Positions 7,906-12,043 of a DNA stretch of 12,043 bases are shown here, piece by piece (positions within the stretch are counted from its first letter, which is position 1; each line of letters begins with the position of its first letter). Below the pieces are notes generated by a model that made no database searches, was not told the origin of the DNA, and saw only the letters and a program-made list of their open reading frames with translations. A program made the position numbers and the translations under genes. Source of the stretch: Zygnema cylindricum (Eukaryota; Streptophyta; Zygnematophyceae; Zygnematales; Zygnemataceae); the NCBI GenBank assembly GCA_037447655.1, contig JBBHKE010001035.1, positions 1-12,043 of the forward strand. The letters are read 5' to 3'.

Positions 7906-9900
7906 AAAAAAGAAAGAGGAGAGGAGAGGAGAAGAGAGGATAAGAGAGGAGAAGAGAGGAGAAGAGAGGAGACGAGAGGAGACGAGATGAGAGGAGCGGA
8001 GAAGAGTGGAGAGGATGAAAAGAGAGGAGTAGAAGAGAGAGAAGAAAAGAGAGGATAGGATAAGAGAGGAGAAGATAGGAGAAGAGAGGAGAAGAGAGGA
8101 GACGAGAGGAGAAGAGGAGAAGAGATGAGAAAAGAGGAGAAGAGACGAGAAGAGAGGAGAAGAGAGGAGACAAGAGGAGAAGAGAGGAGAAGGGTGTAGA
8201 GGAGGAAAAGAGAGGACAAGAGAAAGAGAGAGAAGAAAAGAGACGAGAGGAGAAGATATGAGAAGAGAGGAGAACGGAGAAGAGAGGGAGAAGAGGGGAG
8301 ACGAGAGGAGAGGAGAAGAGAGGAGAAGAGAGGAGACGAGAGGAGATGAGAAGAGAAGAGAAGAGAGGAGAAAAGAGGAGAGGATAGGAGAAGAGAGGAG
8401 AAGAGAGGAGAAGAGAGGAGACGAGAAGAGAGGAGAGGAGACGAGAGGAGAAGAGAGGAGACGAGAGGAGATGAGAAGAGAAGAGAAGAGAGGAGAAAAG
8501 AGGAGAGGATAGGAGAAGAGAGGAGAAGAGAGGAGAAGAGAGGAGACGAGAAGAGAGGAGAGGAGACGAGAAGAGAGAGTGGAGAGGAGGAAAAGAGAGG
8601 AGAAGAGAGGAGAAGATAGGAGAAGAGAGGAGAAGATAGGAGAAGAGGGGAGAAGAGGGGAGACGAGAGGAGACGAGAGGAGAAGAGAGGAGAGAGTGGA
8701 GAGGAGGAAAAGAGAGGAGAAGAGAGAGAGAAAAGAGAGGAGAGGAGAAGAGAGGATAAGAGAGGAGAAGGGAGGAGAAGAGAGGTGAAGAGAGGAGAAG
8801 AGTGGAGAGGAAAAGAGAGGAGAAGAGAGAGAGAGAAGAAAGGAGAGGAGAGGAGAATAGAGAAGAGTGGAGAGGAGGAAAAGAGAGGAGAAGAGAGAGA
8901 GAGAGAAGAAAAGAGAGGAGAGGAGGAAGAGGGGAGAAGAGAGGAGACGAGAGGAGAAGAGAGGAGAAGAGTGGAGAGGAGGGAGAGAGGAGAAATAGTG
9001 AGGAGAAGAGAGAGAGAGAGAAGAAAAGAGAGGAGAGGAGAAGAGAGGAGAAGAGAGGAGAAGAGTGGAGAAGAGAGGAGAAGAGGGGAGACGAGAGGAG
9101 GAGAGAGGAGAAGAGTGGAGAGGAGAGAGGAGAGAGGAGGAATAGAGAGGAGGAGAAAGAGAGAGAGAAGAAAAGAGAGGAGAGGAGGAGAGAAGAGAGG
9201 AGAGGGGAGACGAGAAGAAAGGAGAGGAGACGAGAAGAGCGGAGAAGAGAGGAGAAGAGAGGAGACGAGAAGATAGGAGAAAAGAAAAGAGAGGAGAAGA
9301 GAGGAGCAGAGGAGGAGAAGAGGAGAGGAGAAGAGAGGAGAAGAGAGGTGAAGGGAAGAGAGGAGAGAGGAGAAGAGGAGGATAAGAGGAGAGGAGAAGA
9401 GAGGAGAAGAGATGAGAAGGGGAAGAGAGAGGAGAAGAGAGGAGGAGAGATGACGAGTGTAGAAGGGAGGAGAAGAGTAGGGAGGAGAAGAGAGGGGGAA
9501 GAGGAGGAGAAGAGGAGAGGAGAATAGAGGAGAAGAGACGAGAAGGGGAAGAGAGGAGAAGAGGAGGAGAAGAGAGGAGAAGTGAGGAGAAAGCAAGAGA
9601 AGAGAGGAGTTGAGAGCAGAACAGAGAGTAGAGAGGAAAAGAGAGGAGACGAGAGGAGAAGAGGAGAGAGGAGAAGAGAGGAGAACAGATGACAAGAGGA
9701 GGAGAAGAGAAGAGGAGAAGAGATGAGAAGAGAGGAGAAGGGAAAGAGTGGAGAAGAGTGGAGAAGAGGAGAAGAGGAGAGGAGACGGGGGGGGGGAGGA
9801 GAAAGCGAGGGAGAGAGGAGAAAAAGAGGGCAAAGAAAAAAAGTGTAGAACAGGAAGGGAAGTGGAAGGAAGAGGAAGGAGGACGAGAAGGAGGCGAGAG
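7906..9900. repeat. Polypurine AGGAG/AAGAG pentamer satellite, ~2 kb
   Basis: The plus strand is almost entirely A and G for about 2 kb. The basic unit is five bases: AGGAG and AAGAG alternate, with ACGAG and ATGAG as variants, so most variation falls on one position of the pentamer. A higher-order pattern is marked by GAGTGGAGAGG words near 8577, 8697, 8803, 8867, 8970 and 9115, usually followed by an AGAGAGAGAGAAGAAAAG stretch. The end from about 9780 is more irregular. Open frames of several hundred codons on the minus strand arise because a strand made of C and T cannot contain a stop codon. Confidence 0.95.
8321..8570. repeat. Perfect 125-bp tandem duplication inside the satellite
   Basis: 8321-8445 and 8446-8570 are identical over all 25 pentamers, including the rare AAAAG and AGGAT variants, and directly adjoin. 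This is a recent duplication in register with the pentamer. Confidence 0.9.
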
Positions 9901-9956
9901 ATGTGTAAAACCAGGAAATGCTAACAACTTATTGTTCAACAGTAATTGAATATACT

Positions 9957-10125
9957 CAGGAAAACCGATGCAGTTATATACTTCACAAAACCGAAACAAT
10001 TATATACTTCGTAAAACGGAAGCAGCAATACACTCAGTGAAACCGAAGCAATAATATATTCAGTAAACCCAAAGCAACAAAACAAAACAAAAGCAATAAA
10101 GTAAAACCAAAGCAATACCCTCCCT
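9957..10125. repeat. Degenerate 26-bp tandem repeat
   Basis: Units at 9957-9983, 9984-10009, 10010-10034 and 10035-10060 share the pattern CAGTAAAACCGAAGCAATTA followed by TATACTT, with more decayed units to about 10125. The period of 25-27 bp is not a multiple of three. It lies just inside the intron downstream of the CLC exon. Confidence 0.8.
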
Positions 10126-10163
10126 AAAACCAAAAATGTCAAAGTGAGAGTTACCCATCGCTC

Positions 10164-10165
10164 AC
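10164..10165 (-). promoter_or_regulatory. 5' splice site (GT donor) of the CLC exon
   Basis: On the minus strand the exon ends AGTAG and continues GTGAGC, a close match to the plant donor consensus AG|GTRAG. A stop codon (TGA) follows in frame one codon into the intron. The conserved protein ends in the right place, so the site is placed from both protein similarity and consensus. Confidence 0.8.
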
Positions 10166-10438
10166 CTACTAAGAGAGTCACGTCGCAACGTGCATATAAA
10201 CAAATTAAGTTGATTAAAAAGGCTTCCGAGAATCCCGCCAAGTACACCCAAAACCGCCACGGGAGCCAATTCTAAAAGACCGTAGTTGGTACTGAGATTG
10301 AATTCATCAAAAATAATAAATCCTCCGGAACTGTAAAGTCCACAATTACCATTTTCACACCAAGCCATAACTGTCCGGAGAACAACTGCCACAACCGCAT
10401 TCGTAAAAAAGGCGCGCCATAGTAAGGGACTTCGCCAC
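10166..10438 (-). CDS. CLC-d: Single internal exon of a CLC-d-type anion channel/proton-anion antiporter
   Basis: This 273-bp exon gives one partial codon base, 90 full codons without a stop, and two bases of the next codon; both flanking introns are phase-consistent with a multi-exon gene. The peptide starts WRSPLLWRAFFTNAVVAVVL, contains CGLYSSGGFIIFDEF and LLELAPVAVLGVLGGILGSL, and continues FNQLNLFICTLRRDSLS. From memory of the family this closely resembles the plant CLC-d segment after the LEEV/SWW block and before the GxFxP selectivity motif, that is, two transmembrane helices around a luminal loop. CLC-d clade members work in Golgi/trans-Golgi membranes, exchanging anions for protons. 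The catalytic motifs lie on other exons, none of which I find in this window. The intact frame and both good splice sites argue for a live gene, though a captured exon cannot be excluded. Confidence 0.85.
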
Positions 10439-10470
10439 CTGTCAATAAAAGAGAGGGAGAGGAGAGGAGA
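10439..10470 (-). promoter_or_regulatory. 3' splice site (AG acceptor) with satellite-derived polypyrimidine tract
   Basis: On the minus strand the intron ends in a C/T run followed by TTTTATTGACAG, with AG at 10439-10440, directly before the exon. The pyrimidine run is the opposite strand of the neighbouring AGGAG/AAGAG satellite block. The first exon base completes a codon, and TGG follows, matching the double Trp known at this place in plant CLC-d proteins. Confidence 0.75.
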
Positions 10471-10600
10471 GGAGACGAGAGGAGAAGAGAGGAGAAGTGA
10501 GGAGAAGGGAAGTGAAGAGTGGAGCAGAGAGGAGAAGAGAGGAGGAGAAGAGATGAGAAATAGAGAAGAGGAGGATAAGAGAGGAGGAGAGAGAACAGTT
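10446..10600. repeat. Second block of the AGGAG/AAGAG pentamer satellite
   Basis: About 155 bp of the same purine-rich pentamer sequence as 7906-9900, including the AGTGGAGCAGAGAGG and ACGAG variants, begins within ten bases of the CLC exon. It is separated from the large array by the exon and about 550 bp of non-satellite DNA. Confidence 0.9.
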
Positions 10601-11136
10601 AACAGTTTTCACTTCCAAAATTTCCATTTTTTCTTTCCCAAATCTTTCAATTTTTTCGAGGTTTCCAACAACAACAAAAAAAAAACCATCTTTGACTTTC
10701 CAAAATTTCGAACACTAAAAGAAAAAGAAAAACATCTTTTAGCTTTTTCTCCAATAGCCTTTTATTTGGCGTGACAAATGTATCACCAAAAAATATCCAA
10801 AACGGAACCGACCCGAAAGAAATGAATGGAAATTCTAAAACCCGAACGTAGAAAAGAAAATGAATCTAAAAAGGAACCGAAAGGAAAAAGGAAAAAAGGA
10901 AATTGGTAATTCTTGTATGAAAAAAACTAACCATACTCTAAAAAAAAAAAAAAATGTGATTTCTTTGATTGTTAAAATCTGACACAAAAAAAGACTACAA
11001 TCTTCTATTTCACACATTCTGTCTTTCTTTCGCCCATTGTTAATCGTACACCCAAAAAAAAAAAACAACATTGCTCTAGAAATATGAGCTGATTCCCAAA
11101 TCCTATACGAAAAGAAAAAAGAAAAAAAAATCGAAC
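10601..11136. other. AT-rich intron-like sequence
   Basis: This stretch has many A and T runs and short AAAGGAAAA or TTTTC words. I see no conserved coding segment on either strand, and in particular no further CLC exon. Small open frames here are rich in Phe or Lys and follow base composition. Confidence 0.6.
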
Positions 11137-11900
11137 ATTTTTTCCATTCGTTTTCCAACAAACTTTTCCGACCATGTTTTTACCGTTTTTCGAGTATTTA
11201 CGTTGTACTTCCATTGTACTTTTTTCACACTCTTTATATTTCTTGTTTCCATTCCCCTCCGTTTTTTTGCTTTCTAAACAATTATTTCCAAACTTTATAA
11301 TCCCATCCTTCGCTTGCAAAATACCCAGAATGTATGCTTTTTTACCATTTATTTGGCCGTTTAAAAAACCATTTTAACCAATTTCCCGACCGCTTTTTCA
11401 ACCTTTTTTTGACCTTTTCGACTGTTTCAACCGTTTTTTTTTTTTAACCGTTTTTTAAACCCTTTCAACCAATTTCTCGACCATTTCTCAACTGATTTTC
11501 CCCGGTTTTCTGACCGTTTCTCAACCATTTTTCGTCCGTTTCGTCTGTTTTTGCTCGTTTTCCGAGTATATACCCTTTTCCGAACTTTTCATCCTCCTCC
11601 TCTTAACTTTTTTATTTTCTCACCAAGTTCCCAAACTTTATAATTCGATCCTTCAATTGCAAAATACCCGATATGTATGTATCTTCACCATATATATGAC
11701 CGTTTCTAAAACTGTTTCAACCAATTTCTTGATCGTTTTTTCACCGTTTTCAGACAGTTTTTTGTCCCTTTTTAAACCATTTTCCCGTTTTCCGAGTTAG
11801 AATTCCCTACCCTTTACTCAAATTTTTTTATCCTCTTTCCTTTCAAGTTTTTCTCACAAAAGTTCCCAAACTTTATAATCTGGTCCTTCGACCGAAAGAT
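11137..11900. repeat. Diverged 235-343-bp tandem repeat with internal short repeats
   Basis: The word CCAAACTTTATAAT recurs at 11288-11301, 11631-11644 and 11866-11879. Each time it is followed by a TCCTTCR segment; in the first two units TTGCAAAATACCC and an ATGTATG word come next. Each is preceded by a TTTTCCGAGT or TTTTTCGAGT block (near 11187, 11557 and 11789). The longer unit is expanded at about 11380-11560 by many degenerate copies of a GACCGTTTYTCAACC-like word. No gene is seen. Confidence 0.75.
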
Positions 11901-12043
11901 GCCAAAAATGAAGGTTTAAAGATTGGGGTTCAAAATTTCCGGACCCCAATTTTAATAAAACTCGGTTGTCAATTTTAGCCACATATAGACCCCGTTCCGC
12001 AATAAGGATTTCCACCTGACAGGGGGGGAGGGAGAGAGAGAGA
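11901..12043. other. Unassigned end of window with purine run at the edge
   Basis: I recognise no gene here. The last 23 bases (G7, AGGG and (AG)n) begin another purine-rich tract cut off by the window end, possibly a further satellite block. Confidence 0.5.

Noticed and set aside
8258-9527. Plus-strand Arg/Glu/Lys-rich open frames in the purine satellite
   Set aside because: They are translations of AGGAG/AAGAG in shifting frames; every frame gives RREEKRGEE-like strings.
6954-9833. A 959-codon open frame on the minus strand, rich in Ser, Leu, Pro and Phe
   Set aside because: It runs through the polypyrimidine strand of the satellite, the microsatellite and the minisatellite. A strand lacking A cannot make stop codons, and overlapping frames (for example 7876-9999) are equally open. 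There is no domain and no codon bias.
10835-11377. Short Phe- or Lys-rich open frames on both strands in the AT-rich region
   Set aside because: Composition is driven by A/T runs; there is no conserved block, no splice-consistent boundary and no match to the expected neighbouring CLC exons.

Overview
This window looks like intronic, repeat-rich DNA from a green-lineage eukaryote, most likely a streptophyte alga or an early-diverging land plant. Two things point there. One is a single well-conserved exon of a plant-type CLC anion channel/antiporter (CLC-d clade) at 10166-10438 on the minus strand. The other is the family of the two retrotransposons at 341-6294, recognised from memory of similar proteins in charophyte, bryophyte or related genomes. 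The species cannot be told from the sequence. There are no bacterial-style genes, operons, rRNA, tRNA or CRISPR.

Layout: 1-340 is AT-rich DNA with a short 17-bp repeat. 341-2807 (-) is a 5'-truncated, decayed non-LTR retrotransposon (copy 1). 2825-2873 is a TATA/TATG microsatellite. From 2876 to at least 6294 (-) is a second, more complete head-to-tail copy (copy 2): N-terminal C2HC zinc finger, reverse transcriptase, C-terminal CCHC knuckle and PD-(D/E)XK-type endonuclease (RLE), broken by several frameshifts. 6295-6908 is C/pyrimidine-rich on the element strand and holds very long G runs and T29. 6909-7123 is GT-rich to unique. 7124-7794 is a 49-52-bp minisatellite whose every unit carries a hairpin. 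7795-7900 is a second TATA/TATG microsatellite. 7906-9900 is a ~2-kb, almost pure polypurine satellite built on a pentamer. 9957-10125 is a 26-bp repeat. 10166-10438 (-) is the CLC exon with canonical splice sites. 10446-10600 is a second block of the pentamer satellite. 10600-12043 is AT-rich intron-like DNA with a diverged 235-343-bp tandem repeat.

Reading: if the exon belongs to a live gene, everything below 10166 is one intron of more than 10 kb and everything above 10438 is another of more than 1.6 kb. Both retrotransposons would then lie in sense orientation inside the host gene, and the pyrimidine strand of the satellite would be transcribed and would form the polypyrimidine tract of the exon's 3' splice site. 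The very long open frames inside the satellites are a consequence of base composition and should not be annotated as proteins.
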